DNA from: a virus
Strand: one strand, 5' to 3'
Length of the DNA: 49,446 bases
Virus record (IMG/VR): IMGVR_UViG_3300046542_000228
Location: 1-49,446 of that record
Shown: in pieces, positions 6,428 to 14,861 of the stretch
Layout: each line of letters opens with the position of its first letter
Numbering within the stretch: position 1 is the stretch's first letter
Notes under the pieces: model-generated
Database searches by the model: none
Told to the model about the DNA's origin: nothing
Seen by the model: only the letters and a program-made list of their open reading frames with translations
Made by a program: the position numbers and the translations under genes

Positions 6428-9400
6428 TAGTCCGAAATCAAGATCCTAGTGTTGTCGAGCTCGATCCGCATTTTGTTGTTTGCCGATCGGGCCACGCCGG
6501 CCGTAACGTCCCCAAGGGTGGCGCTAACGGCTGATAGCGAAGACACATTTAGTTTCGCGGCAGTGATAGCACCAGCGGCGACCTGCTCTGCAGTGACGCT
6601 TCCTGCATCAAGATGATTCGTTTTGATGGCATCGTCTGAGATCTCCGTCGCGCCGAGAGCCAGCGGGGTGCCGAAGACGACAGTCGTCGTGAAGGCCGAG
6701 CGGTTGCCAGACTTGTCGACGGCTCGAGCCCAGACCCAATATTTCACACCAGCCAGCAGGCCGATGATCACACCACGCTCGCCCGAAGCGTTGCCACCGA
6801 ATGTCGCCGTCGAGACGTCGTTGACCGTATTGGTGAAAAGCTCGACGTACGAGAGATCCTGGTCGGACGGATTCGTCCAGTTAGCGATAAGGATCTTGAA
6901 ACCAGGTGTGACACTCAGACCGGTCGGTGGTTCCGGCGGGATCTCGTCACCCACTCCGCCGCTCGGAAGCGGGATCTCGAGCGACATCTGGTTGCCGAAG
7001 TTCAGATCGGAATCGTCCTCGAACAAGTCGTAGAACGCCAGCTTGAAGTACCAGGTGTTGTCAGCCTCGAGCGGGATCGCGACGTTGTTGGTTGGTCCCT
7101 TGTAGACGAGGTTGCTGTCATCTGGCGTGAAGCTGTCGGTTAGCGAGGCGTGGACGACGACACCGCGGAAGTCGCGGATCGGCGGCACGTCATAATGGAC
7201 AACGGCAGCTTCGTAGAGCACCTCGACGCTTTGGGTCGCAGGAGCTGCCGGCGCGTCGTTCTTCACGGACAGGGTGACGAAGTCGGACCTGAACCCGAAC
7301 TGGTCCTCGGTCGCGACGGCGATCTTGAATTTGCGGCGAGGCTTCCCGCCTCCGTCGTTGGTGTTGACCGTGTACTCGTAGGTGTACCAGGTGCGGTCCA
7401 GAATCTCTTCGCGGATCACGAGATCGCTCAGGTCGCGGACCTGGAGAACGTACTGCTTGAAATATTGGTCCTTCGCAGCACCCCACTGGAAGAGCGGCGA
7501 GCGGCTTTCGAAGTCCGTCTCGGTCGGCTCGTCGATCATCCGGAGACCGGAGATTCCGTCCACGTTGCGGGTGTCACCAATCAGGCGATGTTCGATGATG
7601 GCCGGTACGGAGGCGTAGCCGTTCACGTCGACCGCCGTCACCTCGAAATAGTATTCGCCAGCCGGGATATCGTCCCACTCGAACTGCGGAACCGGAACCT
7701 CACCAAGCAGCGAGATCGGGCCGTTGTCTCGCGAGCCAGAGATCTTGTAGCGGGTGACCGTCTTCGTCGGGCTTGGGTTCCAGGCCAGGGTCAGGGTCGT
7801 GACCTGGCGTGCGCCAACCGTGCGGGTCGTCGCCCTCACCTTCAGATCCACAACTGGGTCGGGCTTCTTCTTCTGGCCGAGGACGTACTTGTCCAGGTCG
7901 TCGATCGAGCCAACGTAGCCGTCGATGTAGAGCCACTTGGCTCTGTTCATCTGCATGGCCTGGATTTCGACGTTGTCCGGATCGCCTTCCACTTCGGTGA
8001 TCGACATGACGCGGAAGGCGAGCGGAGCCACGTCGCCGTTCGTCTGGGTGATCGTGAAGACGGCGTCTTCCGGGAGATTATCCGGCAAGTCCGTGGTGGT
8101 CGTCAGAGCGGTCACCGCGCCCGTGACATTGGTCAGCTCGCGGCTGTCCATCACGAAGTCGCCGGTCGCTTCGCTAACAAGCTGGAAGCCAATCTGGTAG
8201 GAATAGCCAGGTTCGAGGAAGAGCGGATCGCGGAGGTTGATCGTCCGCTTGCCAGTCAGGCTCTTCACACGTCCGCTGAGGCCAGCTTCCATGTCCTCGT
8301 CCGCGACTGTGATCATGTCGTACGGCGTGAGGTAAAGACCCATGCGGTTGGTCTTGAAGTTGACCAGCATGGTTTCCTTGGTGCCAGTGATCAGATGATA
8401 CCTGGCGCGGCGGATCGCCTCCTCTTCGTCAGTGCAGCCGACCGCTTCGAAGTTGTACGGAATGCGACCGTACTTATTGATGTGCTCCTGGTCGTAGACG
8501 CGGCGGCGATCTTCTTGCCAGCCCAGATCTTCGTTGATGTAGGTGACCGTCAGGTCGTTATGGCGGGTGGAGATTTCCGTGAAGGAATAGGTGAAGACGC
8601 CATCGACGACGTTCTCAGGCGTGAAGGCCACGGCAGGATTGGCATCACGGTCGATCCGGATGACGCCCTGACCATTGCCATCGTCGAAGAAGCGGCCGGC
8701 GAAGATGCCACAGATGTAGTTGATCGTGTCGCGGCCACCCTTCGGGTCCGAGATCAGACCGTTGAAGGTGAAGCGCGGCTTGCCAGAAGCGGTCCTGGTG
8801 TCGCACCAGACGCCCGCGTCGTAGACATCCCACTTGTTCAGGACGATCGGGTAGTAGGCGTTCATGCCATACCGATCGTTGAGCACCAGGTCGTTCGCGA
8901 CGAAGGCAGGATTGTTCGTGTAGGCCAGCTTCCACGTGCCGTCCCAGACGCCAGTGTAGACGCGGGTCGTCGCATTATAGTTCGACGGAACGCGAACGAT
9001 GCGGCCGAGGTAGATGCCCGAGAAGTCAGGGATCGACGAGAACTGTTCGCTGGCTCGAGCGATCACCTGCGTGGTCGCGAGGCCCTTGAACTTGTAGTTC
9101 TTCGCCGTGACTTCCTGGAACGATTCCCAGGTGATGCTGAAGAAGTTTTCGGTCGTGTCGATCGGAGACGTCTTGACGACGCGGAACATGTAGGGCTCGT
9201 TCGCCCGTGCGACCGGTACGCGGAACTCCTTGGGGAAAGGCTGCGTGGTCTTCGCCGTGAGGGCGAGCTCGCCGTTCGTCAGGACGATGTCACCACCGGT
9301 CCCGTTCTCACCAAAGGTGCCAGGGCGTAGTGAGGATCCCGCCTGGATCCAGGTCGAGCCGTTGAAGAAGTATGGACGCTGGGCGCCCGTGTGTAGCCAG

Positions 9401-10239
9401 TAGTCGCCCTGCTCCGGAGCAAAGCCCACCATCTGTGCGCCGACGAATGCCTTTGTCGCACGATCGCCGCCCCACGATGAAGCTTCGGACCAGGTCCAGC
9501 GGTTGTTCGCGAAGAAGAGCCCAGCCGGGAAGTACCAGTTGGTGCCGTCCCAGATCTTTGGCTTGTAGTTGTTCGAGGTGTCGAACCAGATCCCCGCATT
9601 GGCGCTCGTGATGGGCTGCGTCGGCGCCCAATAGGTCGGCCGGTCACCGGGGGAAGCGTTGATCTTTACCGGCGTTCCGCCAGTTCCGTAGAAGATGTCG
9701 AAGCTATCGCCAGAGATCTGCGGCGGGAGCGGATTGACGGTCGGGGTCCGGACGGGCGTCCAGACTGGAGCACTGACCAGCTTGTATTCGATGCGCCAGC
9801 GGCCAGTGTGGTTGAAGGTGCCCTTGTCGTTCTGCGTCACCAACTGGTTGATGACAAAGCGGAGATCGACGTAATCAATGTCGGTGTGCGTGCCCTGGCG
9901 GATGATCGCCACGTTCGGCGCCATCTCGACGTTGACCGTGGTGGACGCGCCGAAGCCACCGAGGCGAGAGTAGATCTCCTCCCCGAGCTCGCTGCCCTTG
10001 TAGTCGATGAGCTCAAAGTTATCGAAGTTGGCTGTGCCGCTGTCGTCCTGAAGCTGGGTCTCTCCAACCAGGTAGGATTTGGCGCCGTTCTCAAGACCCT
10101 TGATCGGGCCTTCACTGATACCCAAGAGGGCTTCGACCACGTCGGTCGCGAAAAGGGAGTCGGCTGTCTGTTTAGGACTGGAAGAAGATTGTCCCTTCGA
10201 ACCGCTGAGTTTTCGAAGGGACATATCTTGAATTGTCAT
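6427..10239 (-). CDS. Tail-tip / host-specificity protein (lambda J-like)
   Basis: 1270 aa, close to lambda J (1132 aa). The N-terminus carries the J signature (VVEALLGISEGPIKGL, about residues 34-49). A central J domain includes the zone around AGRFFDDGNGQGVIRID and DEEEAIRRARYHL. There are fibronectin-III-like repeats at about 793-885, 905-1000 and 1098-1190, and a C-terminal domain with ISDDAIKTNHLDAGSVTAEQ typical of J proteins. Two GTNWY/FFNGSTW-like segments around residues 220-305 look like a carbohydrate-contacting insertion. The protein forms the central tail tip and determines adsorption. It lies at the end of the M-L-K-I-J order. Confidence 0.93.
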   Translation of the reverse strand: MTIQDMSLRKLSGSKGQSSSSPKQTADSLFATDVVEALLGISEGPIKGLENGAKSYLVGETQLQDDSGTANFDNFELIDYKGSELGEEIYSRLGGFGASTTVNVEMAPNVAIIRQGTHTDIDYVDLRFVINQLVTQNDKGTFNHTGRWRIEYKLVSAPVWTPVRTPTVNPLPPQISGDSFDIFYGTGGTPVKINASPGDRPTYWAPTQPITSANAGIWFDTSNNYKPKIWDGTNWYFPAGLFFANNRWTWSEASSWGGDRATKAFVGAQMVGFAPEQGDYWLHTGAQRPYFFNGSTWIQAGSSLRPGTFGENGTGGDIVLTNGELALTAKTTQPFPKEFRVPVARANEPYMFRVVKTSPIDTTENFFSITWESFQEVTAKNYKFKGLATTQVIARASEQFSSIPDFSGIYLGRIVRVPSNYNATTRVYTGVWDGTWKLAYTNNPAFVANDLVLNDRYGMNAYYPIVLNKWDVYDAGVWCDTRTASGKPRFTFNGLISDPKGGRDTINYICGIFAGRFFDDGNGQGVIRIDRDANPAVAFTPENVVDGVFTYSFTEISTRHNDLTVTYINEDLGWQEDRRRVYDQEHINKYGRIPYNFEAVGCTDEEEAIRRARYHLITGTKETMLVNFKTNRMGLYLTPYDMITVADEDMEAGLSGRVKSLTGKRTINLRDPLFLEPGYSYQIGFQLVSEATGDFVMDSRELTNVTGAVTALTTTTDLPDNLPEDAVFTITQTNGDVAPLAFRVMSITEVEGDPDNVEIQAMQMNRAKWLYIDGYVGSIDDLDKYVLGQKKKPDPVVDLKVRATTRTVGARQVTTLTLAWNPSPTKTVTRYKISGSRDNGPISLLGEVPVPQFEWDDIPAGEYYFEVTAVDVNGYASVPAIIEHRLIGDTRNVDGISGLRMIDEPTETDFESRSPLFQWGAAKDQYFKQYVLQVRDLSDLVIREEILDRTWYTYEYTVNTNDGGGKPRRKFKIAVATEDQFGFRSDFVTLSVKNDAPAAPATQSVEVLYEAAVVHYDVPPIRDFRGVVVHASLTDSFTPDDSNLVYKGPTNNVAIPLEADNTWYFKLAFYDLFEDDSDLNFGNQMSLEIPLPSGGVGDEIPPEPPTGLSVTPGFKILIANWTNPSDQDLSYVELFTNTVNDVSTATFGGNASGERGVIIGLLAGVKYWVWARAVDKSGNRSAFTTTVVFGTPLALGATEISDDAIKTNHLDAGSVTAEQVAAGAITAAKLNVSSLSAVSATLGDVTAGVARSANNKMRIELDNTRILISD

Positions 10240-10280
10240 AGGCTTAACCGGCTTTCTTCGTGTACCGGTTTAAGTGGGGA

Positions 10281-11318
10281 TTAGTGCGCCGTTTTTCCAG
10301 AGCGCCAGCGGTTCTGCATCCACTTCAGACGCTCGGCCGCTTCACCAGGATCGAACTCGAACCGGATGAAGTTCATCTCGCTCGAGGCGTACGGATCAAT
10401 GAGAGCCACAGGGCAATTGTAGAGATCCTTGGCGTCGAGGTTCAGCTCCTCGGCGTAGCGGTCGATCTTCTTGTACGAGGCGACCTGGAGAGCGTGCCAG
10501 ATCTGCGAAGATGACGGACGCATCCCGTGGGCATAGCCAGAGGTGTGGATGTGGCCGGCGACGTAGATGTCATGGTGCTCGCCGTCGAGCTGAGCCGCCT
10601 TCGCCGCACCATAGGACTCCGACCACATGGACTTGCCGCGGAAGCCGTGGACCGAATAGATCTTCACGTCTCGGCCGTTCGGGAGCTGCAGCTGCAGGCG
10701 GACCTTGTTCGACTTGTGGACGAGAGCATGGTTCGCGAGGATGTGCTTGAGGATGTCGCCACCCTGACCCCACAGATCGTGGTTGCCGTCCGTGTAATAG
10801 AGCCAGTCGATCTTCTGGAGAACGTACTCGACCAGCGCCAGGGCTTCGTCGGCCGACGTGCTCTGCTCCGAATAGAGACGCGCCAGACGGCCAGCCCAGT
10901 TGTTGAACACGTCGCCAACGTTGGCAGCGTAGAGGCCCTCGTGCCGGCCGTCGAAGAGATCGACGTGCTCGAGCACCTGGGCCAGGTCCGTGCCGTCGTC
11001 GTCCAGGTGCATGTCCCCGAAGAAGCCAATGCCGATCGGGCCGTCGCGCTTCACGCGAACCGGGATGATTTTCTCCCGCTCGAACTTCTCCCGCTTCTGG
11101 GCGAACTGGGTAATGCGCCGCTCGACGAGTGCCTCGATGTCGATCGACGGTTTACCTTCGTCGACCAGTTCGAAGTCGCTGTCATCCCAGCGCTTCTTCA
11201 TTCCGCGAATGCCAGACTCCGAGATGTCGTAGCCCTGTTCACGCAGGTAGCGAGCGGCTGGTCTGTAGCCTCCCGTCATGCCAACTGCTTGCTTGATGAG
11301 GTCTTCAGATGGACGCAT
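10281..11318 (-). CDS. Calcineurin-like metallophosphoesterase in tail cluster
   Basis: 345 aa. All blocks of the metallophosphoesterase fold are intact: GDMHLD (D102, H104), GDVFNNW (D136, N139), GNHD (N179, H180, D181), VHG (H224) and GHIH (H256, H258), so two metal ions should bind. Residues 1-45 form a helix-turn-helix-like segment (ARYLREQGYDISESGIRGMKKRW), suggesting nucleic-acid contact. The substrate cannot be told from sequence; DNA or RNA ends, or a cyclic nucleotide, are all possible. It lies between the I-like and J-like genes, which in lambda are adjacent, so it is an inserted cargo gene or a tail component. Confidence 0.88.
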   Translation of the reverse strand: MRPSEDLIKQAVGMTGGYRPAARYLREQGYDISESGIRGMKKRWDDSDFELVDEGKPSIDIEALVERRITQFAQKREKFEREKIIPVRVKRDGPIGIGFFGDMHLDDDGTDLAQVLEHVDLFDGRHEGLYAANVGDVFNNWAGRLARLYSEQSTSADEALALVEYVLQKIDWLYYTDGNHDLWGQGGDILKHILANHALVHKSNKVRLQLQLPNGRDVKIYSVHGFRGKSMWSESYGAAKAAQLDGEHHDIYVAGHIHTSGYAHGMRPSSSQIWHALQVASYKKIDRYAEELNLDAKDLYNCPVALIDPYASSEMNFIRFEFDPGEAAERLKWMQNRWRSGKTAH

Positions 11319-11326
11319 TAGAAATC

Positions 11327-11893
11327 CTATGGTTTGTATTCGATCGCGTTGATATCGAACGACAGGAAGTGTCCGTAGACGCGGCGCCTGCCGTAGAGGA
11401 TTGGGATGCGGGTGCCGATCGCCACCGTGTTCTTGGGAGCGCCGAGATAGGAACTTCGTTTTGTGCCGTCGCCGGATTTGTCCGTCTCGGGCTTCGGCGC
11501 CAGGAGCTGCGTGAGCCCGCCGAGCAGCATCAGAGCCCCGACCTTGACCAGGAGTGAACCGATCATTGTGCCGCCCAGGAGCAGGCCGACGCCGACGAGC
11601 GCGACACCAAGCAGGATCTGCAGCAGACCCCCCTTCTTGCCGCCACTCAGCTGCGGGACGATGTGGATGAACTCGACATCAGACTCGATCGGCGTGTGGA
11701 GAGATTCCTCCGTCTCATAGCCGACGATCTTGATCCGATGCCGTCCGCGAACCGGATCCGGCTGGAAGCCGACGAGCTGGCGCGTGACGCCCTCGACGAT
11801 CTCAGCCACGGTGTGGCCGACCATCTCAATCGGGCCTTCATGGAACGCAGCGAAGTAACCGTGGAGAACGACCTTAACCCGCAACGAGAACAT
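11327..11893 (-). CDS. Tail assembly protein (lambda I-like)
   Basis: 188 aa. It starts with a ubiquitin-like beta domain (MFSLRVKVVLHGYFAAFHEG) and has a central glycine- and leucine-rich hydrophobic block (about residues 88-132) followed by a short beta C-terminus (RIPILYGRRRVYG), the standard layout of lambda gpI-family proteins needed for tail-tip assembly. It overlaps the JAMM gene upstream by 20 nt. Confidence 0.88.
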   Translation of the reverse strand: MFSLRVKVVLHGYFAAFHEGPIEMVGHTVAEIVEGVTRQLVGFQPDPVRGRHRIKIVGYETEESLHTPIESDVEFIHIVPQLSGGKKGGLLQILLGVALVGVGLLLGGTMIGSLLVKVGALMLLGGLTQLLAPKPETDKSGDGTKRSSYLGAPKNTVAIGTRIPILYGRRRVYGHFLSFDINAIEYKP

Positions 11894-12194
11894 CTCCGTC
11901 TTCGACCAGGTACTTCGTCACACCGTCATTGCCGATGATGTAATGCTCGAGCTCGGGCCAGTTGATGAACGAAAGGAAGTCGCCGGCCGACAGGTTCGAG
12001 TCCTCGCCAGGGTGGGTGTGCCAGCTGGCCTGGGCGTGCGGGGCGTACATGATGAGATCCTCGCCGCGGAAGTCGAAGCCGTTTGCGGAATCCACACAGA
12101 TGTTCTCGCACTCAACGATCTCGCCATTCTTCAGGACGAAACCACAGCGCTCCTGGTCGCCCTCATACAAGGGGAGAAGTTCGGAGGTATTCAT
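11874..12194 (-). CDS. JAMM/Mov34 metalloprotease domain (N-terminal half of lambda K)
   Basis: 106 aa. The JAMM zinc motif H-x-H-x7-S-x2-D is exact: H59, H61, S69, D72, with the upstream acid in QERCGFVL. In lambda, gpK carries this domain fused to an NlpC/P60 peptidase; here the two are separate genes overlapping by 32 nt. Predicted isopeptidase or peptidase at the tail tip, possibly acting on tail-tip maturation or cell wall. Essentially a bare catalytic domain. Confidence 0.9.
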   Translation of the reverse strand: MNTSELLPLYEGDQERCGFVLKNGEIVECENICVDSANGFDFRGEDLIMYAPHAQASWHTHPGEDSNLSAGDFLSFINWPELEHYIIGNDGVTKYLVEDGDVLVAG

Positions 12195-12651
12195 CCAGCT
12201 TCCTTTTTACGTTTGGGCTGACCAGGTCGAGCAAGTTCGCGGTCGTCTCGGTCTTCTTGAGACTGACGTCTTTGTGTCGGAGAACGGCCAGGGTGTTGTT
12301 GCGGAGGAGATCGCGATAGGACTCCACGGTCGACAGCCGGCCCCACAGATGGTGCAGCACCTGGCCGTTCTCGACGAACACACCAACATGGTTGGCAACC
12401 TCCGACTTGATAGCGCAGAGGATCACGTCCCCCGGCTGATATTCGGATGGATGGCAGTCCAGCAGATAGAAGCCACACCTGCGATAGCGGTCCATGTAGA
12501 GATTGAGGCCGTGGTCCCAGAACTCTTTCGGGCCAGCGTAGTTCGGCAGGTGGATGTCGAAATTGTCCGCATAGAAGCCGCGGATCAGGTGGTAGCAGTT
12601 CTGGTTCTTGTAGCTGAACGGCAGGTGCAGCAGGTGATCGTACTTCAGCAT
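12163..12651 (-). CDS. NlpC/P60 cell-wall peptidase (C-terminal half of lambda K)
   Basis: 162 aa. The catalytic cysteine is in NQNCYHLIRGFY (C19) and the catalytic histidine in EVANHVGVF (H88), with a further His pair in VLHHLWGR (H100/H101), as in NlpC/P60 endopeptidases that cut the peptide stems of peptidoglycan. Position between the L-like and JAMM genes marks it as the tail-tip peptidase that helps DNA entry. A C-terminal helix of about 35 residues has no match I recognise. Confidence 0.9.
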   Translation of the reverse strand: MLKYDHLLHLPFSYKNQNCYHLIRGFYADNFDIHLPNYAGPKEFWDHGLNLYMDRYRRCGFYLLDCHPSEYQPGDVILCAIKSEVANHVGVFVENGQVLHHLWGRLSTVESYRDLLRNNTLAVLRHKDVSLKKTETTANLLDLVSPNVKRKLDEYLRTSPLV

Positions 12652-13142
12652 CAGAGCGTCACCATCGGGAACTCAGGGGGAATGAACATGCGGCATGGCA
12701 CCTGGAAGTTGGCACCCTCGGTCATGTTGCGGAGTTCGAACGTGATGCTCTGTCCGGAGATGAGCTCACGGATGCGGCCGACATACCACATGCGCTGTTC
12801 GGAGATGTTCACGTCCTTCTCGACGTGATCGCGGAGGACACGACGGCGGATGACCGTCGCCTGGTCAAGCTGGCCCTGAAGCGCAGCCTTGTTGAAGATC
12901 CCGAACGGGTTCATGACCTGGAGGATTGGTCGGCTTTCTTCGCCGTCCGCCGATCGCGTGTCACCGGTCATGCGGGTCGCCATACCTTCGTAGAGCTGCC
13001 CCTGCCACGTGACCGTGTTATCGGTCTTGAAGCGGAAGATCACCGGCTGGTTCTTCAGCATGATTGTGTAGAGATCTACTAGACCGTCAGCAGTGAGTTT
13101 CTGGGCTTCTTGTTTGTGCTCAAGAGGCGCAGTCGACGTCAT
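12651..13142 (-). CDS. Minor tail protein (lambda L-like)
   Basis: 163 aa. Recognised by VDLYTIMLKNQPVIFRFKTD followed by a W-x-G-x-x-Y motif (WQGQLYEG), a conserved LQVMNPFGIFNKAAL segment and a C-terminal CRMFIPPEFP. The lambda L protein binds an iron-sulfur cluster; here only one cysteine is evident, so that is not conserved. Overlaps the M-like gene (ATGA) and the NlpC/P60 gene (TGATG). Confidence 0.85.
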   Translation of the reverse strand: MTSTAPLEHKQEAQKLTADGLVDLYTIMLKNQPVIFRFKTDNTVTWQGQLYEGMATRMTGDTRSADGEESRPILQVMNPFGIFNKAALQGQLDQATVIRRRVLRDHVEKDVNISEQRMWYVGRIRELISGQSITFELRNMTEGANFQVPCRMFIPPEFPMVTL

Positions 13143-13519
13143 GGCTGGGTCGTGACCTCCAGCTCAAACGGCTCGACAGTTCCCAGGCCATTCTCGGCAA
13201 CTTTGTACCGGAACGGCTTGCTGAAGCGAACAGTCAAAAGCCCCTTCCCCGGAATAGGCATGATGAATTTCTCGAACAGCCGATGCTTCTGGTAGAACTC
13301 TTCCAGGCGAGCGATGTTGATCTTCGGCATGACACCAGTCAGCACACGCTCGGCTTCATCCGTGAAGAACTTCATCGTCTTGAAGTGGAGAGTGTACTTT
13401 ACCTGATCAGGTCCGCGAGGTCTGGGAGCAAATTCATAGCCTCGACCGAACTGCACCTTTGGGGAGGACTCTGGGTATTCAACGGTCCAGGTGAAGTACG
13501 GGAAATCAAACGTTTCCAT
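13139..13519 (-). CDS. Minor tail protein (lambda M-like)
   Basis: 126 aa from ATG 13519 (METFDFPYFTWTVEYPESSP), the usual beginning of the family; a TTG start at 13555 would add 12 unusual residues and has no better ribosome site. Conserved layout: aromatic N-terminus, a QFGRGYE motif, a central L-x-F strand (YTLHFKTM) and a C-terminal FRYKVAENG. The 3' part of the inserted HTH gene overlaps the first 121 bases, so the upstream border of this gene was probably remodelled by the insertion. Confidence 0.82.
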   Translation of the reverse strand: METFDFPYFTWTVEYPESSPKVQFGRGYEFAPRPRGPDQVKYTLHFKTMKFFTDEAERVLTGVMPKINIARLEEFYQKHRLFEKFIMPIPGKGLLTVRFSKPFRYKVAENGLGTVEPFELEVTTQP

Positions 13520-14166
13520 GCCGGTTGATATGGGTTTGATTCCCTTGCAATACAAGGGTTTGCGGTCGCTGCTGCCTTAGTAGATAAATCTTGTTTATTC
13601 ATGGGGGCAACATTTTTAGACCCACCCCTACCCTTCAGCCAGGAGAGCCACTCGGAGCAGACGATCTTGACCTCGTTGAAGCGGTTCCGCTGACCACGCG
13701 GGCGCTCATGCTTGACCGAGATGAGGCCGAGTTCACGAGCTTTCCGGAAGGCCATCTGCACCATTGCTCGGCAGACACCTGCGGCGGCTGCGACACGAGA
13801 GATTGGCCACACCAGCTTACCAGCGCGGCGGACTTCGTTGGCCAGCACCGTGAGAACTGCCAGCTCGGACACTGAGAACTGGGCGGCGATCCGGGGACCG
13901 ATCGGTGCATACGCTGCCAGACGGCGGCGACGGCCAATCCGTTCTGCCCGCTTCGCGATCCTGACCTTTGGCCGAGATGCTGGGAAAATCGAGCGACGGC
14001 GTGGCATAAATTGCAGCTTCCGACGCAGCTCAATGCCTTCGGCAAGATTCTGAGCTTCGTCATCTGTCAAGTAGCCGTGTCCGTGGGCCTGCCACAGGAT
14101 CTTGGATAACTCATCGAAATTAGGTTGTATGGCTTCTGTAATGGCAATTTTCAGTTGTGCAAACAC
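13399..14166 (-). CDS. Rhizobial helix-turn-helix protein (inserted gene)
   Basis: 255 aa from GTG 14166, which has a strong AGGGGAG Shine-Dalgarno eight bases upstream. Layout: helical N-terminus ending GYLTDDEAQNLAEGIE, an arginine-rich linker, then a winged-helix part (SVSELAVLTVLANEVRRAG, ISRVAAAAGVCRAMVQMAFR, ARELGLISV) and EWLSWLKGRG. This resembles a family of HTH proteins that I recall from many rhizobial genomes and plasmids. The last 40 residues overlap the M-like gene and look unlike the family, as if the stop had been lost on insertion. Likely a DNA-binding regulator; target unknown. Confidence 0.78.
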   Translation of the reverse strand: MFAQLKIAITEAIQPNFDELSKILWQAHGHGYLTDDEAQNLAEGIELRRKLQFMPRRRSIFPASRPKVRIAKRAERIGRRRRLAAYAPIGPRIAAQFSVSELAVLTVLANEVRRAGKLVWPISRVAAAAGVCRAMVQMAFRKARELGLISVKHERPRGQRNRFNEVKIVCSEWLSWLKGRGGSKNVAPMNKQDLSTKAAATANPCIARESNPYQPAWKRLISRTSPGPLNTQSPPQRCSSVEAMNLLPDLADLIR

Positions 14167-14492
14167 TTGCAGTGCTCCCCTCTGGGTAGACCTGAGAGAC
14201 GACGCAGTTGTCCGTTCGAGAAATCGGCAAATTTCCCGTTGACATCTGATTCGTTTTATGGGAGCTTCGACCTTGAAGACGGGGTTCGAAGCTCCTCGAA
14301 GTTTGAATAAGCACTTGGGCGGCAACCCGAGTGCTTTTTCGTTTGTGGGTTATTAGCTCAAGACTCACGTCTCCTGTTGCAAATCAGTGATATTGTGACC
14401 TAGTGGTTGAGTCGTGCCAACCCCTGGGCGGAATACGCCCATCGGTCCACAGAGTAGAATTGTCGATAGATCGTTAAGGTGCTGTTAACCGC
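14167..14492. other. Gene-free regulatory stretch in the inserted segment
   Basis: 326 bases between the starts of the HTH gene (minus) and the secreted-protein gene (plus). It holds a perfect 10-bp inverted repeat (GGAGCTTCGA 14261-14270, TCGAAGCTCC 14286-14295), a plus-strand terminator at 14309-14339, and a small hairpin GGGCG/CGCCC near 14430. A TTGACA at 14239 has no fitting -10 box. The stretch is more AT-rich than neighbouring tail genes, consistent with a transferred segment. Confidence 0.6.
14309..14339 (+). terminator. Rho-independent terminator, plus strand
   Basis: Stem AAGCACTTGGG / CCCGAGTGCTT (one T-G wobble) with loop CGGCAA, followed by a T run on the plus strand only. No recognised protein gene ends here on that strand, so it may terminate a short antisense or regulatory RNA arising within the HTH leader region. 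Confidence 0.65.
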
Positions 14493-14861
14493 ATGTCGTT
14501 TCCGAGAATTTTGGCCGTCGCTTCGCTAGTCTTGAGCAGCGCCACCATCGTCCAAGCCGCGAGTGAACCCGCGCCAACGGGTACAGACAAGAAAGTCGCG
14601 GACATCATCCGCAAGTCCGCCAAGGATCCTTGGGCTGTTCGAGAGCTGAAGGCCAGCAAGCCTTACTTCTCGCTGACAAATTTCTCATACCGAAATCATT
14701 GGGCCGTTTGTGCGACATTCTATGGAAAGAATGGCTACGGCGCTTACAGTCAGGGTTCCTACCTGGTGTTCTTCAAGAACAATCAGGTAATCGACGTTTT
14801 GGGAGGGACCGACGTCGGGGTTCGTCCCGAGTGCGGTCCCCTCCATCCCGTCAAGTATTAG
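14493..14861 (+). CDS. Secreted periplasmic protein, moron-like
   Basis: 122 aa with a clear Sec signal peptide (MSFPRILAVASLVLSSATIVQAAS, cleavage near residue 22). The mature part is about 100 aa with two cysteines (CATF and ECGP) that could form a disulfide, and an aromatic beta-rich core. It is on the opposite strand to the tail operon and converges with the tape-measure gene, their stops overlapping by 4 bases. The upstream TTGTCG-N17-TGTTAA is a weak promoter candidate just before the start; no good Shine-Dalgarno is present. A role in host envelope change or superinfection exclusion is a guess from secretion and context. Confidence 0.75.
   Translation: MSFPRILAVASLVLSSATIVQAASEPAPTGTDKKVADIIRKSAKDPWAVRELKASKPYFSLTNFSYRNHWAVCATFYGKNGYGAYSQGSYLVFFKNNQVIDVLGGTDVGVRPECGPLHPVKY

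Noticed and set aside
7150-9330. 726-aa open frame opposite the J-like gene
   Set aside because: Shadow of the J-like gene; low complexity, rich in R, V and D, no recognised domain.
14239-14267. TTGACA as a plus-strand promoter for a small RNA
   Set aside because: At 16-18 bases downstream there is no -10-like hexamer.
14283-14295. GGGGTTCGAAGCTCC resembling a tRNA T-arm
   Set aside because: No acceptor stem or anticodon arm can be drawn; the bases belong to a perfect 10-bp inverted repeat instead.
14125-14310. 61-aa plus-strand frame ending at the terminator
   Set aside because: Antisense to the HTH N-terminus and leader, no ribosome site, no family pattern.
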